64,000 nt of DNA from Rachycentron canadum. Lineage: Eukaryota > Chordata > Actinopteri > Carangiformes > Rachycentridae. Below the pieces are notes generated by a model. The model was given only the letters and a program-made list of their open reading frames with translations, ran no database searches and had not been told where the DNA came from. Location: the NCBI GenBank assembly GCA_038496675.1, contig CM076651.1, positions 9,967,429 through 10,031,428 of the forward strand, read 5' to 3'. Below, one piece after another: positions 25,218-38,058 of this stretch (position 1 is the first letter of the stretch; every line of letters starts with the position of its first letter). A program made the position numbers and the translations under genes.

Positions 25218-26314
25218 CTAGATGCTGAGGTCTTTGGGGCTTTCTTTGTACAGCCTTCTTTTGGGCTCAGGGAGCTGGTTTGGGCTGCGACCTACTGTGT
25301 TATTGTTATGGCCTGTGTTGTTGTAGGCAGCATTGTTGTGTGCAGCGTTGTTCTTCATCATGCTGTAATAGTCCTTCAGTCTGGGTGCTGCTGCATAGTT
25401 CAGCTCGTCCCGGCTGTAGGTGCTGTCAGGGGAAGAGTCCCGCTCAACTCGGTACCGTCTCTCCGGTGTCCCGTTCATCCGATATCTCTCCTCCCTCCTC
25501 TCTGAGGAAGAGTCTCTAAGGAGGTTTCCATTCTTCGTGGCCCTGTCATATGTACGGCCCCTGGAAAGAGACATGGAATCCCCGTTGTTGTTGGTGTGCT
25601 CGGGGGTTGTGGCCTCCCTGACTCGCCCAGCCACCTGTGAGTCCTTGAGGAGCCTCCGCTCATAGAACTTGCGTTCAGGAGTGACTGCAAGGAACCCTCC
25701 ATCATCGTACTCCCTTTCAGGTGTATGGTCCCGATGTGCTCGCTCTGCCCTGCGGTCCATTGACTTGGCCCGTCGGCGATCAGGAGATGAGGCGCGCTTC
25801 CGGGTTGGTGAGCGGTCAAGGGAGCCGCGGCGCTGTGGTCGAAACCTCCCGTCCAAAGTGGAACTACTGCTTGAGAGCTCTCGTCCCCTCAGTTTCTCAG
25901 CAGCTGCAGCCTTTTTCCCCGAGCTGTCTTTCCTCAGAGTCTTTAGGAGTTTAGAGATGCCACTCTCCGACTCGGACTTCTTGACTTTGCGGCCTCGGCT
26001 CTTCTTGTTGCCACTGCTACTGTTGTCTGGAGACTGCTGTCTGGGGGTACTTTGACTGTGATTGTTATTCCAGGTGTGATGATGGTGGGGGTTAAATTGC
26101 CGGCCTTGGTAGTCCATCTGATCTGACCCAGCCCTGTCCCTGTTCCTGTCCCTGTCCCGGCCACGCGCAGCCTCCTCCTGGCGTGATGGTTTGTGAAGGT
26201 CTGGTGGATAACTGGACTCCAATGAGGTGTGATATCGGCTGTTGGGTGGCAGCGTTTTCACTTCCGGAGTGTTTTGTGCCCCGGGTGTGGGAGGGTGCCT
26301 GTCACTGCTGCCGT
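25218..26314 (-). CDS. magi1: magi1 terminal exon: long basic C-terminal tail
   Basis: 1097 bases ending at TAG (25218-25220), phase 1 in, acceptor CCCGCAG. Encodes 365 residues of probably disordered, Arg/Ser-rich tail. In order: DGSSDRHPPTP and TSLESSYPPDLHK (as in human), an RDRDRNRDR dipeptide run, a Lys-rich patch (KKSRGRKVKK) that could be a nuclear localisation signal, RSPTRKRASSPDRRRAKSMD, several TPER-type motifs, an Asn/Ala-rich stretch (AAHNNAAYNN) and the end RRLYKESPKDLSI. Human MAGI1 ends similarly in YKECSTDLSI, which identifies the gene and the long-tail (MAGI-1C type) isoform. The final LSI is a hydrophobic-X-hydrophobic end that a class II PDZ domain could bind (inference). 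Confidence 0.96.
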
Positions 26315-29300
26315 CTGCGGGAGAGGAGAAAGGACGAGAAGGTTGTTGACTACAAATACTTCTTAAGTATTGATGCGGTTGAGAAAAACATCAATGACGT
26401 GACATTTATTGTGTTCAGCAGACATGACTTTCCTTGTTGGTTCATGTGAGCTCTTGCATTGACATGACAGCAGGTCAATGCAATGAGATAAATGGAAATC
26501 ATGCATACATGTGCTCTTTCATATGCTGTATATTTTCCCAGAAACAAATCTACATTGATTCTTTTCAACATCTATACACATAAATTGCATTGAAATGATA
26601 AATCACTTCGACAGTTTTCTCTACAGGGTTGCAGGTGATTACAAGGTAATGTCCGCAACAACAGCAGGTGCAACACATCGGCAAGTGTAGGGCAGGGATT
26701 ATCAATGACACAGCAGGCACCTAGGAAATCATTCAAAACAAAATGGTGAACAACTCAATGTGCACCACTGGGAGCAACAAACAAAAAGCAAAAAAGCAAA
26801 AGAAAACAAGTTTGTTTGGCTGCAGGTCTGTCAAATTAGAGACAGGTTTCTATGGTGGCATGTGATGAGCAGTGGCATTAAATTAGTCCCATTAAAAATA
26901 TCTGTTCTGGATCTGGCAGAGGGGGCAGGATTTGTTCACGTACAGATAAAGAGATTAAACTAGTAAATTCAAGTCAGGCATGGCAAGACATAAAGTACAC
27001 TAAACAAACAAACCCACGCGCAGACACACAAAGTGGGATGCAGGGATGGATGAGCTGGAAGGGAGGGTGGAACAAAAAAATTGAAAGGAAAAAAGATGAT
27101 AGGGAGAGTGGATTGGGACAGACTTTTGGTTACAAACCGTGGTCTGATTTTGGCCCATTAGGTAGAAACAGGGCTCTCCCATCTTGTCATTCCTCATTGT
27201 ACCAACAGCGAGATGAGGAGCCATCATCGCTGGAGAGAGGAGGAAGAGCCCAGCAACAAGAGACAATAAGAGAGAAAGAAGTAGGAATAGAGAGGAGAAG
27301 ACAAATAAAACAGACAAGAGGCTGTTTTACAGTGCATCGTAATAGAGAGAAGAAGGTGCTTGTTGTGAAGGACAAGAAAACATTGCACTTTATATAACAA
27401 CAAAAAAAAAAAAATCTGCGAGGCGGAAAAGTGTCAGAAAATTAGACCCCAGATAAACCAGGAATAATGCTTAGAAATACAAAAATATGACTCAAACTGT
27501 GAGCAGAACAATTTCTCAGCAGATCGAGCAGCTCTTGGGAGGGAATATATTACTTCAACATCTGTGCTACAGAACCAAAAGAGTCTAAATCACTGAACAA
27601 GCTTTTGTGGCAACCATTCCTTCACTGATCAGCAATGTCAGGGTTCAATCTGGTGCTGAAACCATGACAGGTAGGTTAAATTAAATTAATGGATCAGAAA
27701 GTTTGTCTGTTAAATGTAAGACAATTTAAAGTGATAACATTCATGATAATCAGTTAAAAAATTTGAATATGTCCCTGTGGTGCACTAAGCAGATAAGAAG
27801 CTTAATTCTAGTCTGTGGTGTGTACAGCTGCATCAATAATACGATTTCAATACTGGCTTTAGCTGTTCATTTAAAGGAGGAGAAAAAAAAAAAACATTTT
27901 GCCACATGTTTACCTACCATATTCAGGTACAGATCCATCACCCCGTTTGAGGACCAGCCGCGCCCTCCGACCACCGTTCTTGATCAGTTCAATGGCACGT
28001 GAATGCTTCATGTTCTTTGTGCTCTCACCATTTATCTCCAGGATCTCATCTCCAACCTAAAGAAGGAGAGGCCACATTGTTGTGAAAACAAGATAATAAT
28101 GATCTTTCATCAATACTGTGCAAAGACAGGAAAACAGTAATTACCCTGAACCCAATACAATATATTTCACCAGTGAAGAAGATCAAAGATGTCAGCTACT
28201 GCAAAAATCTCATCTTGTTGCGTGTGTGGTAAGACTAATGTAGCTGTTGTCAATCCTCCATGACTGGATTTAGCTATAACCATATTTATTTATATTGTAT
28301 AACAAACTGAATAACCAAGATGGTCAGTTCATTAGACCGAACAACAACAAACGGAAATCTAGCATTAGCCTAGGCTAGCTGTTGATCTACACCATCTAGA
28401 CATAACAGACTGTTTTTAACAAATTTTAGCAATGCTGTTTGGCATTTCAGGGCTGTCGAGATCTGTAGATGAGATTAATCAGAGAAAATGTTTCTACATT
28501 CTGTTTGTAATGGTTTCATACCCTCATCTTCCCATTTCTGACAGCAGCCCCATCCTCTGCAAGTCTCAACACATACAGGTCCATGTTGTACTCTCGTCCT
28601 CCTCTCAGGCTGAAGCCAAAACCTTTACTGTCGCGCTCGAGGTCCACAGAGTAGAACTCAGCGTCCTATGAGATAGAAAAAGCGATAGGGAGAAAGTCAC
28701 AGAGCGACCAGAGAGCAGGAGTGACTAATCCATGGTGCACATGGGAGTCAAAAGGTGAATCCACACATCAGGACTAATCAAGCCATGTCCCACAAAAACT
28801 CACAAAATGTCAATGGCAGTACAATACCTTAAAATGCATGAATAATTAATGCGGTGTGAGACTGTGAGCAGGGTACAGATCACTAAGCAAGGGCAGCACA
28901 AGGGCTGGACCCAAAACTTACTACACTCATCAAAAGTTCTCTCCCAGCGAGAAGTGTGGTCTCCCCCAAAATCATTTTCTCTTTTTCTTACAGAGCTTTT
29001 TCAAAATGATGCTACTTGCTCACATTTGAATGCCAGTGATACTGCAGAACCTTTCACTTTGAGATAAACAAAGAAGGTTAATTGAAATATAAGGGGATGC
29101 ACAATGACATAAATACAGTCAGGAATATGGTGATTCACATGTGTGATTCCTTAATTTTATGTCTATTTGTCTATATACATACAGATCTGTATGTATATAG
29201 ACAAATAGACATAAAATAGACATAAAATTAAGGAATCAATCAAATATGCCTGCGTGTATTCTGTTTCCATTGCACTTTACGTATGCAGATCTTTGCTGTG

Positions 29301-32300
29301 ATGTACACTGGATGCTTAAGTTGCCCGTGTGCTTCATCAAAATGGCTTCTCAGATGGTTGAATAGCTGTAAATTTGCTTTCACACCCACCCTAGACTGTG
29401 ATTGGCCATGATGTTCTATCCGTAGTTCTCTTTTTACATTATTTACACGAACTGAACGTGTGCACCATTATTTGGCATCCTAGATAAAAAAAAAGGCCTT
29501 ACATAGACTTATGATCAGAAAATTTCCTCTGCTTATTGCTATAGTCTGTGTTATGGTACGTGACTGATAGTTGGTACCAGATGTATTGATGGAAAACCCA
29601 GATAATCAGTAAATGTGGAGTGAAAACATCTTTTCTTACCTGTGCCGTCTGAGTTTGTGTGGGTGGAGGAGGAGGCGCTCCTTTCGACTTTGAGTTATTC
29701 CTTTAAAAAAAAGAGAAGCACATTTGAAGACACAGTGATTTATCAATGCATATTTTCTAGAAAGAGAGTTGGATTTGTGCATATTTAAAAAATATAAATA
29801 TGCATACCGTGACTCTGTGGATTGCTGAGGTGTGTGTGTGGTGGTGATGGTAGCTATCTTCTCAGCATTGGTCAGCAGAGAAGCATTGGAAGATTCTGGA
29901 AAGAAACAAAGAAAGAAAAATAAAATGAAAAAAAAAGAAACAAGTAAACTAAAAATGACTGCTTTTGTTAAATGCATTTGCCTGCAGCCATTTTCAAAAG
30001 ACACTCCAGAGAACAAAATGTTACTGTCCAGAAGAGTCCCCTGAACCGCCCGCAGGCTATTCTATTCAACCTGATGCTAACTGCCTGTGATGTTGTCATT
30101 TGCCATTTGCTCATGAACAACACTGGCCCCACTGCACAAAAAACAGCTGTAAAGAAAAAAATATCTCATGACTTGCATCATTGTTTCATCTGCTCTTGCA
30201 GGAAAGGGAAAAGGCATGTCTTTGCATTCCTTTCTTTAATTCTATATTATCACCTTCAAGCGCACTGCACACATTAGTATCCACTGACATTGGCAGGAGC
30301 ACAGCTCTGTTTCTGTTTAGCAAGAACATCAGCCCGAAATTCATCCCAGGTTTTTTACCGAGTTTCCCTTTCGTTACTAGAAAATATATGACCTCCTCCC
30401 AGCCACCTAATCTTTTCTGAGGTGAACAGATTCCTACAAGCACACGCATCTTTTGATATCTGAAATGAGATTAAGCTGGACTAATAAATGCCATCACTCC
30501 AATTTTAAAAGGCCATGACATGTTTTCTACTCAGAAACCTTGTATCGTGCACACACAAGAGTGAGAATTTCTTTGAGAGAGAGAAACATTCTTCCCATCC
30601 CTCTCAACTCCAGCCTTAATTAAGCTTCAATTTCTGTCTCTATGGAGGATAATGCTGCATAGTTCTGCTCAGTGTTTTCATTGGTTGACCAGTGGCAGCA
30701 AGTAACAGGCACCCTTGTTATAACTTTTATTATCATTTTACCCCTATTGTGCCGCTTTGTGTTTTAAAGATTAAAAATGCACATTGTGATATGCATTTTA
30801 TTTTTATGTATCCTGCCATCACACTCAACCTCTGTGTTATATCCCAAAGCTGTGATTGGAAAGCTTACTAGCATAGATAATATATCTCCTTAAATAAACC
30901 TTTAATGGAAATGAATGGACAAGTGCTTTGCATTTAATAATGGCAGGTATATGCTGTGCTCTACTGGACAACCCTGAAATTTTATATGCATCTTCAATTT
31001 TTTTTTTTTTTTTTCTATGTTGTGATTTCATTTTCTAATGTGGAACAATTTTGCCCAATATTAGCTGGGCTGCATAGGCTGCATTTCCCTATATAAGGTA
31101 AGCAGTATAGCTGATGGGTGTATGGATGGATGGATGGCCAATTCCCACTAAAAAAAAACATACATCACAATAAAAACTATTCATCCAATTACTAAAGACA
31201 AATGGCTAATAACGCCTAAATATCATTGATCATGTATTTCATTTAATTTGAACATGCATACATAAAACTGAACTACATATTACAATGTGTAGAGAGAGAA
31301 GAATTGTGGAAATACTATGGTAGTTTCTGGTGGCAACTTCACCTTACTCCTACTCGGTGAGTCACTCTCTGACATACCAAGGTTCACACCCTGATGAAAA
31401 GTGCTCTTGCCTGCGAAGAGCAGCAGTGCCCTTTTCTTCCTACCAAATCCATGAATAAGTCACATCATGCTGCATTATGAAACAGCCATGTGAGGCTGGA
31501 AGCCAAAAGCCTTACCATCACCAGGGATGATCCTGAGCGAGACTGTGTTTCCGGCTTCCTTGATGAGGTTGACAATGTCCGAGTGTGACTTGTTGGTGAT
31601 GGAGCAGCCGTTGACAGCCAATATTCGGTCCCCGACTTTCAGCTTCCCGCAGCGGTCTGCCGGGCTGCCCTCAATGATCCGTCCTATTTTGTGGGGCATG
31701 GCCACACAAGCATTTCCAGCTTTTGTTTTAACATACATGTTTGTTTGTGTGTAAATGTTGTATGTTAGAAGTAGAGTGTAGTGATGATTTGAGTGATAAG
31801 ATTATTTGTTTGATTGTTACATTGATTCATATTCAATAAAAAGGAACAGACAGAAAGAAAACAGAGAAAGAGAAGAAAAGAGAAGAAAGTTCAATTATCC
31901 AAATCACCAGTTTGGCCATTGAAAACAAATGAGTTGTGTTCACATCCTAGGTTGACATGTTGCCCAGAGTACACATGCAGAATACAACATTCCTCAGAAA
32001 GCAGGAAGAAAAACCTAAAAACATGGGCTCTTTGGGAATATGCAGAAGCTGTTCTCCGCCCCCATCATATGACTTTCTGTTAATCAATGGACTGTGAATC
32101 ACATGCCACTGGTCAGAACCTTCTGTGACTAACACTTGAAAGTCTATCAATAGACTGCTCATAGCATAATGACATAGCATTAGCTGTGGGATCTTGACTA
32201 GCAAAGAAAATGGTTAAGGAGCACTCTGTGAGATGTGCAGCCTATATTTACATATGGTGCTTAATTGTTGGACAGTGCAAACACTGCAAGACATACAAGA

Positions 32301-35300
32301 GACAAGACATACATCCACCTGAGTGACAATGTTTAATACTGCACATCTTGTTTACACAGAAACCCTGAGCACACCCTGGGGATCTCCAGTTCTTCTCGTC
32401 CTCCCTCCATTTTAACACCCTTTATCTCTCCTTTTTGCATTTCCCCTTCCATCCAGTATTTTGTGCGACATCCATATTTATTACATCACCTTACTTTGCA
32501 GCTACTCTGCCTCTCTCTTGATTGAAAAATGCACTTGTATCCTGTCACTCTGTCTAAATAATGAGATATGGAACATTTCGGGTGTGGCAAGTGCCCAGGA
32601 TTTAATACCTAATCTGTTAAGCACAACACCAACCCCAGGTCATAGGAGGAGATGTGGGGGGGATGGGTCCTTCTGGACTAGAGCAAAATGGTTTATGTAT
32701 CTCTGGTGTATGGGAAATTGAATCAGCTAAAAATGCTTTGCCTTTCCAAGACCTAAAAAAACATTAAACACTACTTGATGAATCCACAGTGTCATACTTT
32801 TCTTTTTTTTTTTTTAATACACATTTCTCTGTCAGATTTTAGCTCATGTCACGCATGGTTGGTATACATAGGGAGAGTGAGTGCAAGATGCTACAGTACA
32901 ATCCTAGATCAGCACATGAAAGCTCAAAGTCCATTCATCTCATCCTCCCAAGAGGAATAGTGACAGAGCAGAACAGGGGAGTGAGGTTCGGCAGCAGCAA
33001 AAATGAGTACCTCAAAAGGCTAGAAGACGTTTAGACATGGCTGTTGACTAGCACTGTCACTGGTGTCACTATAAATAATACATTAAGTCTTGCATTGCAT
33101 TTTGCAGAGCAACACCATTAGCCCATGGGATCAATGAAATCTTCTTTGGGCAGTCAGTGTGGCTAACATCTCATCCATTCCTGTGTTTCACTTGTGACAC
33201 ATCACAGTACATCATCATAATTGCTAACTATAGAAGGGACCTTGGAATGACATTGATGTTAGAAATTCATCACTTGGAGGTTAATACCAAATTTATTCTA
33301 GGACAACATCTACAATTCCTCATCAATGCCTGAGCAACTTTAATACATGCAATTCTGCTGTTTTGCCGTAATGCGTAAATGGAATAGACAGCTATGGATT
33401 GTGCTGAGTAGACTCCAATTACATGCTGAATGAATTGGTGGGGGCAGCTGTAAGGCATGAATCTGTGATGATGGTGTTTGTGATAAAGCTGTAGCCAGCC
33501 TCATCCCAAGGGGGGTGCGCTCAGCACATGAAGAGATTTCTTTATCCCTAAGCTCATGACAGTGGCTTTGTGACCTCGGTCTGTGGCATTAAGTGCACCC
33601 CTGTCAAACACTACTCACCTACTATTTATAAAGTGGAGGAAACCCAATGAGGAGTAACTCATAAATACTATAAATACTATAATTCTGCCAGGAGATGGCA
33701 TCAGTCATTTCTCTCAGTGGTTCATTTATGGGCTCTGTGGACATGCATCTTGAGTCTGCAGATACGCGTTGGAGATTAGTGTTGTTTTAATGCACTAACT
33801 GTGGGTTTTTTGAGATCAAATTGTTCTGGATACATGCAGGTCTTGAAAAATCTTTGGTTTCATAATTTAAAAACAGCATTACAATATTGTAAAACTCTTA
33901 AATTTCATTTGCAAAAGTCTTATATATTTTCTCTTGCCTGCTTTAGGCAGTATTGGGGGTTATAAAATGTTTTTGTATCTTATTGCAGGCTGTCATGAGA
34001 GATTATATGCCTATAAAATATAAACCTCCGAAGGTAATAGCGTGCACAGGATGCTGTTCAATCCTTTTTAGTGGTGTTTCAGACAGCACCATTATAAGTA
34101 CAGAAAGTACTATAGTGACTATAGCATATAGCAAAAACTTAATTCAGTCAATCGATTTTAATTGGTGTGCGATAAAACAAATAATTCTTAGTTTCTATAA
34201 TATGTTCAAACTTTGGACAGTATGATAAACTGTATTAAAAAGGTCAGTAAAGTCTTACATCTAAGTTACATTGAACTCTGTAGAATCTGTATGTTGGTAT
34301 CTTCTAAAATTGTGTTCAGCAAAGTATTATCATTTGTGACATGGCAAATTTGAAGAACAGTGCTCTGAGATGCTCCAAATAAGAAGTTATTTGTTCATGC
34401 TGCTGATGGGAGTAAATTAATCACAGGGAAAAGTAATGATCTTCAGAAACATGCACCAATACAGATTACAAATGCCCCAACAATCAAACTGTATAGTCAG
34501 ATTAAAGCCTAAATTGAACAATGTTATCCTTTGAAGTCAAAGAGAGTCAGCCCATAGTAAACAAAACAAATCCTCATGTCACAGTGAATAGAAGATCCTG
34601 TCAATCCTAACTAGCTCCAGCTCAGACTGCCTCACTTACCGAAGGTGGTACCAGCGTCAGGCCTGGAAACAGATGACACAATGACGAAACCGAAGCCCTC
34701 ATTCTCCCCGCGCTGGATCTCCACGTCGTATGGCTGCAAGGAGGCAGGCACCACCGCACTCCCGCTGCCACCTCCACCACCGCTGCCTATGCCGCTGGTA
34801 GATCCACTGCCAGAGCTGACAGTGTTGAGTGAGTTCTGGCTCCCCTGCGGGGTCCGCTTTCCCTCTGTCAGGCTAGGCGCCTGGGTGCTGCTGTGGTGGG
34901 AGGAGGCTGGTGATGGAGGAACGTCACCTTCTCCTTTTGACACTGGGGAGGAGGAAGAGTACTGACTGGTTAGGCTGGTATCACAGTGTATTCATATGAC
35001 TTTTAATTCAAGTATTCATGTCAGGAACCTTTGTCTGCCTTCGTGCACAGAAAAGCAAGCAGCGTGCATCATATTGACATGAACACACATGCACAGGTTT
35101 TATGTAAAACTGTCATCACCTCCATATCCAGAGGTCTTGCGTCTGACAGTGAGGTTGACATGGCCCTGTTTGGCAGCCTGCTGCATCAGCTGCACCACCA
35201 GCTGGTGAGACTTGCCCACCACCGCCGTGCCATCCACACAGATGAGCTCATCACCCGACCGCAGGCGTCCGTCCTCATCTGCAGCCCCGTACTTCACGAT

Positions 35301-38024
35301 GTGCCCAATGTAGATCTGGAAAAGGCAAACAAGCTCAAGGCATTGTGTAAGGGGTATTTATGACAATGCTTTTGTCAAATTATGTAATTTATTATATCAT
35401 GAACCTGAATACAGAGGTTTTATGATTATGATACAATGGAGAATTATGACTCAGTTTGACTTATCGCCATCTGATTTTAAATTAGTATGTTAAACATAGC
35501 AGTGTTGTAGAGTCTATTGTGAATTATTTTATGTTATTTGCGGTTGATGTTAAGAAAAACCAAGAGGGCCAGTGCGACCAACTGGGACCATATAGATGCT
35601 TGTGTGCTTAAGGCATTGTGTGGGAGTGTACACACAGCTCTGACAGAAACAAGAATCTAACTACTGTCTTTGGCACAAACAACAAGCACTAACTCCTATG
35701 GGGTAGACCTGAAGCCTGCTGCCTTTTATTTGCCTCTGTTCCTCAATATCTTCCTTCTACTCCCTCCTTTTAAGACAAATATATGGCACACAACCAGAAG
35801 GATTGGTTGGTAAGGCTTTTGCTGTGCTTAACAAGCTGTTTATATGATCCTCCAGAGAGCAACAGCTCCAGTTTGAGTGAGAGTGAGGTGTTTGGACTTT
35901 GTGCTACTCTGGTTTAAGAGTGTCACTATACAGAGAAGCAGGAGGAATGGGAAAGATAGACAAGACCAACAAAATGAATACACTACAAAAAAGGACAGAG
36001 CATTCGGAAATCAATTGTATGGATGAGGTATAAATGTGCAGGTATTCTTTAATCTTGTAATTCATCAGCTATTTTAATAAACTATTGATGAGATTCAAAG
36101 GTGGAGCGATACTTACTGGCTCCCCAGGCTCATTTCCTCCCAGGATGCGAAAGCCGAAACCTGTATCCTTCCGCCAAAGGAAAATGTCCTGCTCCTGGCA
36201 ATCTGGCACTAAAACACACAAGAGGAAGAGTAAGAAGACGCCATGGAGATCAATCACCAAGTCGCCCTCGACTGATTTGTATCTTTGTAGACTAATCACT
36301 AAATGCTTGTTCTCTAATCAACAATTTAACTCCTGTTTTGTCTAATCATAACAAGTTCGTGTCCAGTTGTGTTATTGCTGATCAATAAGGTTTTGCTTTT
36401 CTATTGGTGTCAGAATGAGAGCAGCTGCTTGATGTCCTGTCACAGCTGTGCTTTGTTCAAAGCAGATTGACTCCTTGTTCTCACGTGGAGACAGCAAACT
36501 AGGCTGCAAAGCCTCATTCTGTGACCTTGTCATAGACATATGACATAAATGTGCAATCTTAAATGTTACTCGGTGTTGATCCCTATTATTAGCCTTACTT
36601 TATAAGTGAACCTTCTTACGCACACACACGCAAATTTGTAGCATCTTTCTCCTGCTTACAATCACATACACACATAACTCCACACATTTTTGCATCTTGC
36701 CATGGACAGCGCAGACTGTGGAGGAGGACACAGGCAATTTGGTGTCAGTCTGTTCAGCCCACAGGGCCAGTCCGCACAGGAGGCACGGGCCATTTCTTCC
36801 TGCACTGCCTGCTGTCTGCACGGCTGCCACACAAGGCTTGTAGTGAACCCATTAGCTTCAGCTCTCCTGTTCCCTCGATAACTCGCTCGGTTGTAAACTG
36901 CTGCGGCTAGACTTGTAATTAACCCTCTGTTGACCCATGTCTATAGAGTAGTGATCAAAGTAAACTAACAGTAAGAGGAGCAGCTGTGTGCCACATCAAG
37001 GGACAGGTGACATGAAGCGTTGAGGAAGGCAAAATTCCCAAAAGCTCACCTTTTAGTCACACAGTACAGGTGCTGAAATTTTGCTCTTCTAGTGCAGCTC
37101 ATTGGATGCATGGATGCAACTACTTGCAAATTCAAGAGTGCATGTGGCAGCATGCACATGAATACATATGAAAGTACAGACAGAGAATCTGGGCCTCTTT
37201 GTCATTCTTTGTCTCATTCTCCCTTTATTGTTCATTGTGTCTCTCCCCCCCCCTCTGACACAGAAAGGGGCTGCAGCTCCTTCAGGGGTTATCAAACAGA
37301 TATACCAATCAGCCGCAGCTTAAAGCAGCCCTCTATGGGCCCAGTTAATATTTAATCAGCAGCAGTCCTAGATTTTACAGGCAGCCATGATTATTAACCA
37401 ACACTGCAATACACGGCATGAGCACGACCCCACATCTGGCTTGCAACAATCACAAGTGTTCAACAAGCTAACACAGCAGTCCTCCCATAGAGATTACCTC
37501 CCTAAAATCACAATGGAATCTTTTATAGAACACAATTGTATTTCACAGGGTAGAAAATCCTAGTCTCCTCTTAATTATCACCACCAGTACGAGCACAGGA
37601 GGTCTGGAAGATGTAATTCAGCCAGAGCATCCATCCAACCTCTCAGAGTCTCTTCAGAAAGTAAGTGGTTTGACACCCTTACTGTGGTTCACTATGAATA
37701 ATACAAGAATAGGCCATGACTGGAAAAGATACTGAGAAGCTTAACAGAAAGGCTGCCTACTTTCTGGTGTTCCAGTTTTAGTATTTTAAACAGTTTTCCC
37801 ACTGACTAAACAAAGTGTGAGACAGGCTGTTTGGCTGCTGAGAATGACAACGTGGTCAGTTTTGAACAAAGCAAAGTGGTTTAAAAGGTGAAGTGTATCT
37901 TGCCCCTGCAAACTGGATGATGCGCAGTAAAGTACATACATACAGTACATGCTGTTCTGTATTCTTTACTTACAAGTTCCTGTCAGTAAAAAGGCTTGGA
38001 AGAACTGTAGCACGAACACACACA

Positions 38025-38058
<34 letters not shown>

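Noticed and set aside
25155..26055. Several plus-strand frames of 77-128 codons opposite the magi1 tail
   Set aside because: They arise from the repetitive Arg/Ser codons of the magi1 terminal exon read backwards.
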